Shown in pieces: positions 1 to 11,129 of a stretch of 64,000 nt of DNA (the stretch's first letter is position 1; the number at the start of each line of letters is the position of its first letter). The notes under the pieces were generated by a model. It searched no databases and was not told the DNA's origin. It worked only from the letters and a program-made list of their open reading frames with translations. The translations under genes and the position numbers were made by a program. Source of the DNA: Saccoglossus kowalevskii (Eukaryota; Hemichordata; Enteropneusta; Harrimaniidae); assembly GCF_000003605.2 (NCBI RefSeq), contig NW_003130358.1, positions 189,176-253,175 of the forward strand, given 5' to 3'.

Positions 1-1
1 T

Positions 2-199
2 ACTGAACATCAGGGGTCACTCAGATTTATGAATGATATCTCTGGAGCAAGTACGTGTATGACAAATAGTCTTGTTGCACTTGTGTACTCAGAGATTCTG
101 GACATGAATCAATGGAATTCTTCAATTATCAGTAAAATATTAGATCACGGAAAATTACTTTATGATGAGGTGTATCCACATAGACAGAATACTGATTCA
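2..199 (+). pseudogene. Helentron N-terminal cysteine-protease-like domain, fragment
   Basis: An open stretch from the window edge reads with the pattern CMTNSLVALVYSE, then a Trp, then ILDHGKLLYDE, and stops at 199. This matches the N-terminal segment upstream of the OTU domain in Helentron/Helitron proteins of marine animals, where a conserved Gln-Cys-x-x-N-x-L motif is followed by a Trp and an LDxILxxGdxLY motif. A continuation in other frames covers about 240-540 and includes a YKLETALEIVF-like stretch. The true start is outside the window. Confidence 0.55.
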
Positions 200-815
200 T
201 GAGCCTACTTGCAGATTTCAGATGTAAAAGTTTGCTTCTCAGTTGTATAAATTTTGGTGTTCTCCAGGTTCACCACTATTTGCTTTCATTTCTCACTACA
301 TTGAATCAACTAGTGAATTCACATATAAACTCGAAACTGCACTGGAAATTGTTTTCAACATGTCAACTCGTGCTATCATGATTGTTAAAGAATATGGGCT
401 TAGGAGTATTCACAAAGCACAATTGCTTCTATGTAGGTTATTTAGATCCTGGTGGATCCGCTGTTCTTGTAATTCTGAAGAGCACAAGTCAACTGTGTGC
501 CCATTTGAGAGGTCTAGTTTCTACGTTAAAGTCCTGAAATAGCACCAGTAATGCTACACAGGAGTACTCCACAACTAGCAGAAGACTGGCTAACCGTACA
601 TGTACCTAAAATATCACATCGAGTAGATATTTTACAATCTCAAAAGGAGTTTTTGACACAGTATCAAAAAAAATTGTTGCAACCACACATGGAGAACCAG
701 AAACCAGAAAAAAAACATCATATTACAGTACTGCTGCACTACAGGATAAATCTCTTAAAAGATGACAGTTGCTACATTATGAGTGAAGGCCAAACTGTAG
801 GTTATTTTCAACCTA

Positions 816-1196
816 TTGATACGTCTTAGCAAGTTGAAAAGGTCAATGTTCAAAGTGCCTCCACCAAAATCTGCTACTCATTTTCAGGGACAGAATTTGC
901 CATTAGGACCCCCAATCACTAGATTCATACGTGGTGATGGCAACTGCTTGTTTAGAGCAATTTCATATGTGTTAACTGGGTCTGAACAACTTCATAGCAA
1001 AGTCAGGGAATGTGTGGTACGCCACATACGAAATAATATCCTGATATTTCAAAATATTCTTAGAGATTCTTCACAAAGTGTTGAAGGCTACATTAATGTC
1101 AGCAATATAGCACAGAAGTCTATTATCTCAAACACTGTAATAGCAACAATTATGAGGTTGTACTCAAGATTGAACAGATCAAGATTCCTTGCATAA
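816..1196 (+). pseudogene. Helentron OTU-family cysteine protease domain
   Basis: The reading frame contains the OTU catalytic signature GDGNCLFRAISYVLTGSE followed by VRECVVRHI. The Asp and Cys of the GDGNCLFRA block are the catalytic-loop residues of OTU deubiquitinase-like proteases. The domain lies downstream of the protease-like N-terminal piece and upstream of the basic linker, the order seen in Helentron polyproteins. Its role in transposition is not known; polyprotein processing or deubiquitination have been suggested for the family. The frame closes at 1196, and the His half of the catalytic dyad is not clear. Confidence 0.75.
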
Positions 1197-1394
1197 TTAA
1201 TAATTATTTTAACTCGCAGAACATTTTGCAGAAAAAAACATAGTCACAAATTATCAAAACAAAAAAATGATTCACATAAACTAGAATATATTCATGTCAA
1301 CACAACTGCAAAGAAACTTACTAAAAGACAGAAAGAGCAATTAAGAAAGAAAAAGCAACGTTTAAGAGCACAGACCACTAGAAAAAACAAGACA

Positions 1395-1640
1395 CAACAG
1401 GAAATAAATAAGGACAGAATACAAGATAGAAAAAGGAAACATAATATCCAAAGTATGCTATCAGAGAAAGAAAAAGAAAAACTCAGGTTCTAAAATAGAA
1501 AAAGGCAACAGACCATCAAAGGTATGCTATCAAAAGAAGAAAAAGAAAAATTGAGAATGCAAGATAGAAAGAGGAAACATAATATCAGTAGTATGCGATC
1601 AGAAAAAAGGGAAAGAACAATCCAGGATCCAAAATAGAAA
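1395..1640 (+). repeat. Internal basic repeats of the Helentron protein
   Basis: Three degenerate tandem units of roughly 66-75 bp encode Lys/Arg-rich blocks such as QDRKRKHNIQSMLSEKEKEK. Similar lysine-rich linkers occur in many Helentron proteins between the OTU domain and the Helitron-like N-terminal zinc region. Confidence 0.6.
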
Positions 1641-1713
1641 ACTTTCAAATTTTAAAAAACAAGCTACTTTAAATGATTTTCATTCCAACGCCTCTAATCA
1701 TTCAGCATTTCAA

Positions 1714-1918
1714 ATGATTTTGGGAGAATATTTTCATGCCGTTAAGAGTGGACCAACGTATATTTGTAATTGCTGTAATAGCTTCATGTATGGAACCAAA
1801 GTAGTTCCATTCAAAGAAGAACAATTTTCTGGTAATAAGGAATTAATTGAACATATCAGAAGGTGGACAATGAATGGTTGTGCAAAACGTGCAACAAATG
1901 TCTCATGAAAAAAATATG
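1714..1918 (+). pseudogene. Helentron zinc-finger (Helitron-like N) region, fragment
   Basis: The frame reads YHAVKSGPTYICNCCNSFMY-like sequence, then an HIRRW block; a second frame continues with EWLCKTCNKCLMK. The paired CxxC motifs preceding Rep are characteristic of the Helitron-like N domain, thought to bind DNA. The two CxxC pairs are in different frames, so this copy is broken. Confidence 0.6.
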
Positions 1919-2819
1919 CCAGCACAGACAGTGGAAAATAAGTTACAAGTACGTTCAATTCCAAATCAATTATCTTCATTATGTCAATTGGTTAATAAGC
2001 AAAATTATACCATTCATGAAGATTGTTGCTTTGCCAAGAGGTAGCCAACATGGTCTTCATGGTCAGGTTGTACTTGTACCTTCTAAATTGCAAGACACTG
2101 CTAATAGTTTGCCCTGACACTAAGTTTGAAACGTCGACTATCAGACAAGCATTCAGGTATAAGGCAATATATATGTCCACAGAATGTCAACAATGCTTTG
2201 TTATATTCACAGAAAAACAATCCTCATTATGAGGATATTGTTACAAACCATGACTGGATTGAAGCTAGCAAAACAAGTGACCCAGAATTTTGAAGAACAG
2301 TCACAGAACCAGATGGAAATTGTGAAAGCCACAATACTTTGAATACTAGTACTCATTCTTCACCACAAAATGATGATACTACTTCTGTTGTAGATTCGGA
2401 AGATGAAGTTGATGAGAACAAACCTGAACATGTAAGAACAGAACTTTCATTAAGAAAAGCAATAAATTCCGTAACATGTCTTTACCCCAACATTCTGCAA
2501 CACTGTAAAAACTAATCAAATATTGCATCTTGCACGAGGAGAGGTCAACGACCCACACATATTTTTTCATGAAAAAACTGGGAAAGCATGACATTTCTAA
2601 CACTTTTCCCTATGGGGACTAATACATTCAATGAAAAACGGGACACAAAGCTCACAGTTAAAAAGTATATAAATGCAAGACTTTTGGGTTTACTTTTTAG
2701 GCGTTACATTGGTCAGAAACTTTAGACGTAGCAAATAATATAACAATGACACTGAAAAAGACGAGGAAAGGAAGGAAATCTGAATGCTGTTAAATTGTGA
2801 AATCCACAAAATATTCAAT

Positions 2820-3820
2820 CAATGATGAAACAAGATGAATTAGTTGCATCTTTCAAAAAAATCCGTGGCAGTCCTCAGTATTGGAAAGAAATGCAACAAG
2901 ATATGATAGCAAAGATACGTTAATTCCGACCATACACATTTTCTTGTCAGGATCTGCTGCAGACTTCCATTGGCAAGAATTGGTACAAGTTATTGCTAAA
3001 CAGTACGGAGAAAATTACACCTTGGAGGAAATAAATGAAATAAACTGGCAAACAAAACGCAATTAGATAGCTAGAAATCCAGTCACTGCAGCTAGATATT
3101 TTCCAAAAAACTTGGAAATGTGTGATACTAAGTGGAATACATCCAATTGAACAAATCCTGAACTATGATATAAGAAAAGAAATATAAAGTAGAGGAACAG
3201 AACATTTCCATGCAGGTGTTCACATCATATATGCTCCGATATTAGACAAGAATACTGATGGTGAAGTGACAAATATATTACATGTTCCATTCCTGATATA
3301 TCCATTGACGCAACTCTCCATAATTTGGTCACATCACGTCAAATGCATCACCACACTAAAACTTGCAGAAAGAAAAAAGTGCTGAATGCCGATTTCACTT
3401 CAAGAAACCTCCTTCATGCAAAACAGTTATTGTACGAAAGGAAACATCACAGGAATCAGTTACTCTGGCACGGAAAGTTATGTGTAAAGTAATGGAAACT
3501 TTGGAGAAAAGTAATAGTAACATTACATTGACTGATTTGCTGACAGAAGCAAATGTTTCTGAAACTGAATATAATGCAGTATTGAAAATATCTTCAAAGC
3601 GCACTTCTGTTGTCTTGAAATGACCAGCATCTGAGGGAAATATCAATCCTTATAATCCATACATTCTCAAAGCTCTGCGATCAAATATGGATATCCAGTA
3701 CATAACCGATGTATTGGCATGTATTACATACATAACATCCTATATGTGTAAACCAGAAAAGGAAATGTCAAAACTTATGTGAATGCAGTTGAAGAGGAAA
3801 ACACTGTAAGAGACAAGTTT
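2820..3820 (+). pseudogene. Helentron Rep (HUH rolling-circle endonuclease) domain
   Basis: Frames across this stretch carry the conserved Rep blocks in order: FFLSGSAADFHWQELVQVIA, the NPVTAARYF block, the two-His motif EHFHAGVHI near 3200, a KTCRKK/CRFHFKKPPSC segment near 3360-3425, and the tyrosine block YITSYMCKPEKEMSKLM near 3730-3780. In Helitrons the HFH (HUH) pair holds the metal and the tyrosines form the covalent DNA link. Stops between blocks show it is inactive. The domain is cut short by the following insertion. Confidence 0.75.
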
Positions 3821-3825
3821 TTTTG

Positions 3826-4378
3826 CATTTTTGTTGCATTTACCAAACAATGAGAAATCTATAGGATTGAATATACCTCTCAGCTGGCTTCACATGCATA
3901 GTTCAAGCCTGCCTAACCGGTGCTTGTACTAGAATTTAGTTACAGCACCTAGACGGTATGTGGTCGCACCTTCATGTTCCGAGTAATTGCAAGAAATTTA
4001 CATTTACGTCAAGTTGGCATAAAGACGAGGTAGTTTATTTAATCAGTGCTGAACTAGAGGCTGAAATTATAATTAAGTTCGTTGTCATGTAAATTGTTTA
4101 TTTCAATTTATCCTGAAGTCAAACACACTGGTGAAAGGATCTTTTGGAGGTGTAGTTTACATTGTGTATGGAGTGGTAGGGTTGGGTGTCTTATATTTCA
4201 TTCATTTACATCTCTTATGAAGTCACATAGAATTTCACTTAATTTATTTTCGCTGAAACGTTTTCAAGCATTACATATGAATCCAATAATCATTGTGCTG
4301 TGTCAAGTCTCAATAGAGGTTGAGAGATTTTTTAATACATTAACGCCAAATGTATCTCGCCCTACATTTCTATGATTA
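3826..4378 (+). repeat. Dispersed repeat, copy A (second copy near 31.0-31.6 kb)
   Basis: Sequence from TTTTTGTTGCATTT onward matches 31003-31617 in the same orientation, sharing blocks such as CAATGAGAAATCTATAGGAT and GACGAGGTAGTTTATTTAAT. Copy A lacks about 150 bp present in copy B. No convincing coding potential; family unknown. Confidence 0.8.
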
Positions 4379-5323
4379 AAAAGCACGGACATAGCTCATT
4401 CTACTCAGCTTGAGTGTGGGCATAAATATACTGTTTTTTTATTTCTATTTTCATTACACAGAAAATTGACCTAAAGTTGGGGTAACTTTTCACCAGCAAC
4501 GGCTTTTAACTGCTATGTGATTTGTTTGGCTTGGCTGATTTTGTCCATACTTGACAGACAGGTCGTAACGTCACTAATTGAAAAAAACTTGGCCCACCGC
4601 TGCCATGGCAGCAATCAAAAACTGATTTTTGAATACTTTCGCCCCAAATTTATTACCTCCCACCAGTCTTGTAATAGCAGTGTTCAAATGATCATGCTCT
4701 TTATTTTGGCTACGTTGCGCACTGGTAAGAGATCACCGGCGCCGACATTATTACATTGTATCAACGTAATCCCAACGCAACTTTGAATGAACTGTAAATG
4801 CTGCCTTCAATCTAGAAAATACTATCGCAAAACGGTTGGAAATACATTTAACGACAGAATACGTCCTAGCAATAAAATAAAGTGACATATAAGATTAAAT
4901 GTTATTTTGCGAACTCCGTACACGGTGCCCGGTTTTAGTTATAAACCTACGTTAGCTTCACGTTCATGTCCTACCATGGCAACAGCCGAAAACATAGTGC
5001 TTGTTTTTTTAGCGGAGCGGATTGCCAACTGGCCTACCGGCTTGTTTTCATTGGCAACCGAACTATTTTTATTTTGTAAACAAATTTTCGTCTGCCATTT
5101 ATATCCAGCTCAAATCGTCCAGCAACGTGGAATACTACGATTGAGAGAACATGGCGTATGTTGACCGAGTTTTATAAACCCTCAGGCTAAAGGGCTCTTG
5201 GAAGATCCACCCGCAGTAAAATTAGCGATTGCCATGGAGGCGCAACCATCAACATCAAAGCTCCTACCAGGAGGTTTCTGCTGGCAACGTTTTCCGGTTC
5301 CAAATTAAGATTACCAACGCCAA

Positions 5324-5512
5324 ATGAGCGACATTTTAAACGGTAATCAAGATTCATTCACTCCACGGCTGGCAAGCAACATCACAAGCGAAGTTGTAGT
5401 GTGCAGCTCAGCGACGACCGCTGTTGGCGAAAGTCATCCCGTCAGTGGAGTACCGCAGTTGCACGGTATGTTTGCCAATGTACAATTCTGTGGAGGAACT
5501 TTTAACTTCAGT
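5324..5512 (+). CDS. Short protein-like open frame inside the Helentron, possible captured first exon
   Basis: An ATG opens a 63-codon stretch whose end reads QLHGMFANVQFCGGTFNF. That GxFxNxxFxGGTFNF pattern resembles short beta-strand motifs often found upstream of NACHT or death-fold domains in invertebrate proteins, so it could be a captured host exon. A weak GT (GTATTT) follows near 5512; the frame then runs into Helentron sequence. No family is assigned with certainty, and expression is not implied. Confidence 0.3.
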
Positions 5513-5518
5513 ATTTTT

Positions 5519-7400
5519 AAGAGTTTGCTTCTTTGTACAGCTACACCAAATTCAAAAAAAATTATGATGATATAGATGAAGAAGAAGGCCACCAAGTGAA
5601 GAAAACAAAATACATTAAATTGCTACAAGGACTAGAACACATAAGCACATAAGCGAAAACACCTGTTGTAATTCGTTATCATTATGTATCCAAGCAAAAA
5701 GCTTCTGAGAGATACTACCATCGTTTGCTTATCCTGCATTTACTATGGGAAAAATGAAATTGAACTGAAACATAATGATCATTATGAAGCAAAGTTTATT
5801 CTGGTACAAATGTCTATAATAGATACAATAAAAATATATGAACCATGCAACAGTGAAGTAGAACATGCTTATGAACATGTAGATGCTGACCAAGTTGATA
5901 CAGAATTATGGGATCCTGTAGCACCACCTCATGCTGAGCAATGTAGAGATGATAGTGTTGTAAATGATAAAGCTTGTGGTTTATTGGACCCCTCCAATTT
6001 GGACTCGAACCAAATCCTATCAGACTCCATCAGGAATGTTGCTTCAAATTCAAAACAATATGCTACATCCACACAAACAAAACTAGTGTATGATAGTAAC
6101 TATTGTAAGTCAGTGAGAAGTGTAAATAATGAACGATGGAAAATACATAATATTCTTGGTAAATCATCACCGAATCCATTTTTTGTCTTTCTCAGTGGGT
6201 GTGCTGGTGTTGAAAAAAGTCATGCGATACATGTCATAGTTCAAAGTGCCATGCGTGTATTGCGTACAGAAGGTATAAGTCCAGACACACCTATAGTAAT
6301 ATTGACAGCATCAGTTAAGCTGCAGTTAATATTGGAGGAACTACCAATCAGCAAAATATGGTGAGCCATGTGAATACCACACACATGTTGCACATTCTCT
6401 TAGATCTAATATGGTGAGCCATGTGAATACCACACACATGTTGCACATTCTCTTAGATCTAATATGGTGAGCCATGTGAATACCACACACATGTTGCACA
6501 TTCTCTTAGATATAAGTATGCTGCATTAAAAATGATTATGATTGGTAGCCAGACATTTTCACAGCTTAATGTGACTCTCCAAGACATTTTTGAGAATGAT
6601 AGTCCATTTGGTAATGTATCCATACTGGCAGTAGGTGATTTACTACAGTTGAATCCAGTACCTGACAGGGCTGTATTTAAACCATTTTAGACTTTTAGCT
6701 GGATCACAATGGCAGATGGTATTTCAATTACCTGATCTTCAAGAAACAGACAGCAAACTGATCCAGAATTTTCAAATGAGTGCGTTTAGGTGAACACACA
6801 GACGTTTCTGTACTAATGTTATAACCATAGATGCACAGGATACAAGAAAAGACTTACATACAGGAAGGGCTAATATTTCTGTTAGTAGTGTCAATCCTCA
6901 TGAAACGGGTGGTTTACGACTAGAGGTACAAGTGGCAACTGGTGCCAGATATATGCATACAAAGAATACTGATCTTGAAGATGGTCTTGTGAATGATGCT
7001 ACTGGGAAGATAATCGATCTTGAAATAGATGCAGAATTTCCATTGAAGGGAACAATTTATGGTAAATTTGACTGTAACAACACAGGACGAAAAGCCAGAA
7101 GTAAAAGTAAATCTTCAGACGCTGTACCCATTAAAGCAGTTACAGAAACATTCTCGTGTGCAGTTAACGCACAATTAGTCAAAGTAGAAAGAACGCAGTT
7201 TCCAGGCACAAGGAAGTACATATGATTGGTGACATGAGTCCACCTTGTCATTCAACTCCAGGTCAAATGTATACTATGTTCAGTAGAGTTAAATCGAGTT
7301 CTGGACTGAAATTGATAGCTTTTAAAGAAGAAAACATTAATGTAAATAGATCTGCACTACAAGAGATGAAAAGATTACAAGAGTCAATGCAGTTAAACTA
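5519..7400 (+). pseudogene. Helentron PIF1-like helicase region
   Basis: The segment opens with EFASLYSYTKFKK and a VIRYHYVSKQKASERYYHR-type block, continues with FVFLSGCAGVEKSH at the Walker A position (normally GxxGxGKS, here with Glu before Lys-Ser), then a Walker-B-like region SILAVGDLLQLNPVPDRAVF near 6625-6690, and later MATGARYMHTKNTD and MYTMFSRVKSSSGL blocks typical of the C-terminal PIF1 motifs. The Walker A change, the internal triplication and several frame breaks show that it is inactive. Confidence 0.75.
6355..6511 (+). repeat. 53-bp tandem triplication inside the Helentron helicase
   Basis: Three near-identical head-to-tail units beginning AATATGGTGAGCCATGTGAA. The unit length is not a multiple of three, so the triplication disrupts the helicase frame. 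The near identity of the units shows it is younger than the decay of the surrounding gene. Confidence 0.9.
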
Positions 7401-7429
7401 CACCTGGTCTATTGACACCATTACAAGTG

Positions 7430-7950
7430 ACTATCATTTAAATATCAGGTCATCTAAATCCCACCACAAAGACTTGGGAATTCATCTTTTCACAAATAAG
7501 CTTGATATAATTTGTCTCACTGAGACAAGGCTTCCAAATGGCAATAAATCTGGTGCTATACTCTCTTGACAGTGAATCATGGATGTGCAATATATAGTGT
7601 ATACCAGTCAGACAACATTTCAAGTATTCTGGATTAATTGAAACTATTGTCATTGTAAGAAAACACTTGTATGTGTCTACATTCCACCAAATCAGCCATG
7701 GTGCAGACTTAAGGAACCCATTACCAACCTTATTAATGAGTGTGTAACAATTCAAAATAAAACTCACTGTGACACTATTATCATAACAGGTGATTTCAAC
7801 ATTGACATGAATGATCATAATAAAAAGTTAACTGAACTATTTTCACAATATAATTTACATCAATTAATTAATTAATAGACCAACACACAATAGAGCAGGA
7901 ATACTAGATCTTCTGTTTACAAATCATGACAAAACATATAGTTTTTCCTA
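7430..7950 (+). pseudogene. Helentron C-terminal endonuclease domain (LINE/AP-type)
   Basis: Frames here read DIICLTETRLP, then VCVYIPPNQPW, IIITGDFNIDM, and GILDLLFTNH followed by FTDHPFI. These are the Glu, Asp-x-Asn and Asp-His blocks of apurinic-like endonucleases carried by non-LTR retrotransposons. Position directly after the helicase is the defining Helentron arrangement. Broken by at least two frame changes. Confidence 0.8.
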
Positions 7951-8140
7951 TCCTGTATCTTTTACTGATCATCCTTTTATTGTTTAATGTTTATATTAGC
8001 ATGCACTGTCGTGGTTTATATATTCAAGGCAAATCACTGCATCAATCACATGCAATAGAGTACTGCAATGCAGCAAATTTATATCACATACAATGCAGTG
8101 CAGAAAAAAAATGTGAATATTACAATAAATCGTAAAAATG

Positions 8141-10511
8141 TTCATTTCTGAAACTTAAAAACAAACTATCTCAGACAGTTGCATGTATTTATAGTTCTCA
8201 ACAAGTGTCAACATATGCTAATTGATGCCTCCATCTGTTATCAACAAATATTACTGCATGTATTTATAGTTATCAACATGTGTCAAGTAATGTTAAATAT
8301 CCATTACATGTATACCCAAATTAACTGTCAATGTTTTTTTATTTTTGCTACTGCTTACCAATTACACTACTGTACATAATGTTGTAATTTCCTTAACAAT
8401 TTGTTTTTATATATTTTCAGCAATAAAACCAAATTTAATCAATAAATTGTCATTAATATTAATGGATAAAGGTATGTTCATTGCTACTTGGAGCCCCTAC
8501 CAAAAATGTTATTTCAGTGTTTATATTTTACAGTCTCGAATTCATACTCAACTTTTAGGGCTCTACCAGTAGTACATAGTTCTAAAATGGGCATTCAAAT
8601 TATCAGACTATACGAGAAACTCCCTCATCAATCCAATGGAAAGAGATAATTTCATTTTACCAAATAAACAACAATTTTGTATGTACCCTAGTGGTTTCTG
8701 AATCGTCATCTCTACCTGGACATTAAAACAAGCATATAACTCTGCTGTTTGTGAAGTATACTTTGAAATAAACATGATGGACAGTATAGAAGTTCAATTG
8801 AAGAAGATATTTTTAAAATAAGATTTGATATATTTCAAAAAATAAGAAAATTTATTTAAATTATTGTGAGAAAATATAATATAAATAACACTGCATTTAA
8901 AATTCACCATCTTTGTATTACTTCATCAAAACAAAACTGATTATGTTCATTATAGGATGGTAAAAGGACACTTTATAATACTTAATGGCCTGTTTAGGGT
9001 TCAGTTAGTTGTAAAGCAAAAGCTTGTAGGTCAAAGGTCTTTTGCTTAAACATTAAACCCAAATCAAGTCATTGACGACAGTGTGTGTCAAAGCTGCCAC
9101 AAATTTAGCAAGTTATATATATTTTTACAGTACTTCCCCAGTAAAGGATGCTGAACCCAAACTACCTGCTATAAAAGATTATCATCCCTTTCATAAGTCC
9201 TAAGCAATGAAATTGATAATTTTCAAGAATAGCTATTGTATTGAAAACACCACCAAGATAACAGTAAAGCCCCCCCCCCCCTCAATGATATTTTTTATTT
9301 AAGTATCAAACATAGACTGGCCAAATTCATTACCAAAAAAAATACTTCCTGAAATAGGTAATCGAAGATAGCAGTATCATCAGGAAATACACAAAGTAAT
9401 AAAAGGAATTATGCAGTTGTGAAACAATCAAGAAAAGATGTACCCACTTTTGTTGGTCTGCAAAACCATAATTTTAAAATTCATACATGGCACTTTATCC
9501 CCCTCTCAACAGTAAGTAAACCTCTATAATATGTTCTAATATTGTGATATCATTAATTCCCAAATTTTATTTGGAACATTTTAAAATTAACGTTTCCATC
9601 AAATTGCTTTAATACTACTGGTATATTTGCTGATATAGAAACATGAAACTCAAATTTTACTGCTTTAATATTCACCTTGCATATATCTTCAGTAATAATT
9701 GTTGTCACTGCTGAGAAGTTTTATAAGAAAGCAGGCAAGGGGCAAAGCAAGTATGACTACCGTTATGTAAGATTTCAAATTATACCTTGGGGTAATTTCT
9801 ACATTTTACTATTACAATTATACTTGCCTTACTACTATCCAATCAAATAGCATTAGATTAACTCAATGGGCAGAGTACAACACATACTGGTGATCAGCAA
9901 ATTGGAGCAAAACCCAGGAACCAACTTCTGAGCAATTAAGATTTTCAGTTAGGAGGGTCACACAATGCATTATGGAATATACATACAAGTAAATGGATTC
10001 TAGAGGGTGCCCCACTATGTCTGCCACTGCTTAGAACACAGGATGAATGTAATTGTCACTTTATTGTTGATGCGGCGCATGTTACAACATTGCTCTGCTA
10101 CAGATGCTGTATTTTTAGTAGCATGTAATTTCACTATTGTAAAACTGAGCATAGTCAGTGTTATTAAGCTCACTATTACCAGATAAGCAATGACTGAATG
10201 TTCACACCAAATTCATTTAGGAAAAAATAAAATCCAGTAAATAATTATTGCATTCCCAGCATTCTTGACAAAATTAGACGCATTCAATCATTGAAACTAT
10301 CACACTGAAAACAAGTCATTTGATCAAAGGGTAACAATTTTGCCAAAAAGGAGATGTGTGAAAATATATGAAGATCTAAACAGATAACAACAAACAATCA
10401 TTTTCAGTAGCATCGATTATGAATGACTTGTGTACCCAAACATTCAACCACAATTGCTTCAGACAAGAAAAAATGACAGAAAGTCAATAAATTAAGTTCA
10501 ACCTCTTAATC
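8141..10511. other. No gene recognised; AT-rich DNA with a poly-C run
   Basis: I find no convincing coding exon. There is a partial repeat of a GCATGTATTTATAGTT phrase near 8180-8280 and a 12-base C run at 9270-9281. The left end may still contain Helentron 3' sequence. Confidence 0.5.
9850..9935 (+). repeat. Possible tRNA-derived SINE relic
   Basis: The phrase AACTCAATGGGCAGAGTAC resembles the A box / D arm of a tRNA, and GGAGCAAAACCC about 45 bases later is a weak B-box match. Similarity is slight and no second copy was seen in the window. Confidence 0.2.
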
Positions 10512-10517
10512 TTTATT
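10512..10517 (-). promoter_or_regulatory. AATAAA polyadenylation signal
   Basis: The minus strand reads AATGAATAAAGATTAAG about 75 bases after the TAG of the terminal exon just upstream, a suitable position for its 3' end. Confidence 0.55.
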
Positions 10518-10590
10518 CATTACATGTTCATGTTTCAGACTAGGGCAACACACCTTTTTTAAATCATCCAATAAAATACTTCTATGAACA

Positions 10591-10681
10591 CTACAGCTGT
10601 CCAATGCCTAAGTAATAGGACTTTTTCACCATTTTTGCTTGGCCAGATCCATCCTTTTTGCTGCTTTTACGCTTTAGTCTC
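10591..10681 (-). CDS. 3'-terminal coding exon of an unidentified host gene
   Basis: On the minus strand a good acceptor (TTTTTTGTATAG) is followed by an open frame of 29 residues beginning RLKRKSSKKDGSGQAK and ending KKSYYLGIGQL, then TAG. A canonical AATAAA lies about 75 bases downstream. The peptide is rich in Lys/Ser and ends in a hydrophobic tail, like many natural C termini, but I do not recognise the protein. The preceding exon must end in phase 2 and lie at higher coordinates; a Penelope-like relic and other repeats occupy the nearest few kilobases, so the intron is long or the exon is a leftover. Confidence 0.45.
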
Positions 10682-11129
10682 CTATACAAAAAATTAATAC
10701 AAGTGATCATGAATGATGGACCCACTACGTGAGGTATCACATGGAAAAGCCAAGCAACAATACCCAACTATAATCCAAACAGTCAATGTCAAAAGGCAAT
10801 ATTTACAAATCCGAGAACACACATGGGACACAAATAAAACACACAACACACTGTCAAATCGGTGAGAGGGATACATGGACCTCAAGACACAAACCAAGAA
10901 GTGATGTCAAGTGTTTCGAAAAAGAGTGAGCACATCCTGCTCCACATGTGGCACCCGCCTCTGAGTCACAATCGTGAATTTTTAGGTCATCCTCGTGCAA
11001 GACAATTGACATCCAGCGCTTCTATTACCATCTGTGTCATAGAAACATGATACTTGTCCACCAGCTGATGATACTAGCCATAGAACTTTTTAAATGACAA
11101 GATCAGTCTTTCTCTTATAAACCCTTGAC

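Larger units (their letters stand above)
3822..5518. other. Insertion splitting the Helentron between Rep and helicase
   Basis: Helentron similarity stops after the Rep tyrosine block and resumes near 5519 with the EFASLYSYTKFKK-type segment that precedes the helicase. The intervening 1.7 kb begins with a dispersed repeat also found near 31 kb and ends with a short protein-like open frame. It is either an insertion or captured host DNA replacing part of the transposon. I see no clear terminal repeats or target duplication. Confidence 0.6.
1..8140 (+). mobile_element. Helentron (Helitron2-type rolling-circle transposon), decayed, 5' end outside the window
   Basis: The parts follow the Helentron order: a cysteine-protease-like N-terminal piece, an OTU domain, a basic repeat region, a zinc-finger stretch, a HUH-type Rep with an HFH motif and a tyrosine motif, a PIF1-like helicase and a C-terminal LINE-type endonuclease. 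Helentrons differ from ordinary Helitrons by carrying that endonuclease and often an OTU domain. Reading is broken throughout by stops and frame changes, so this is a dead copy. A foreign 1.7 kb block interrupts it between Rep and helicase (about 3822-5518). The right end is placed where endonuclease similarity fades; I could not define the terminal hairpin. Family assignment rests on my reading of the conserved motifs, without a database search. Confidence 0.85.

Noticed and set aside
10900-11050. Minus-strand segment with slight U6-like phrase (GAGGATGACCTAAAAATTCA)
   Set aside because: Only a short stretch matches; no U6 5' half, no promoter and no terminator run of T.
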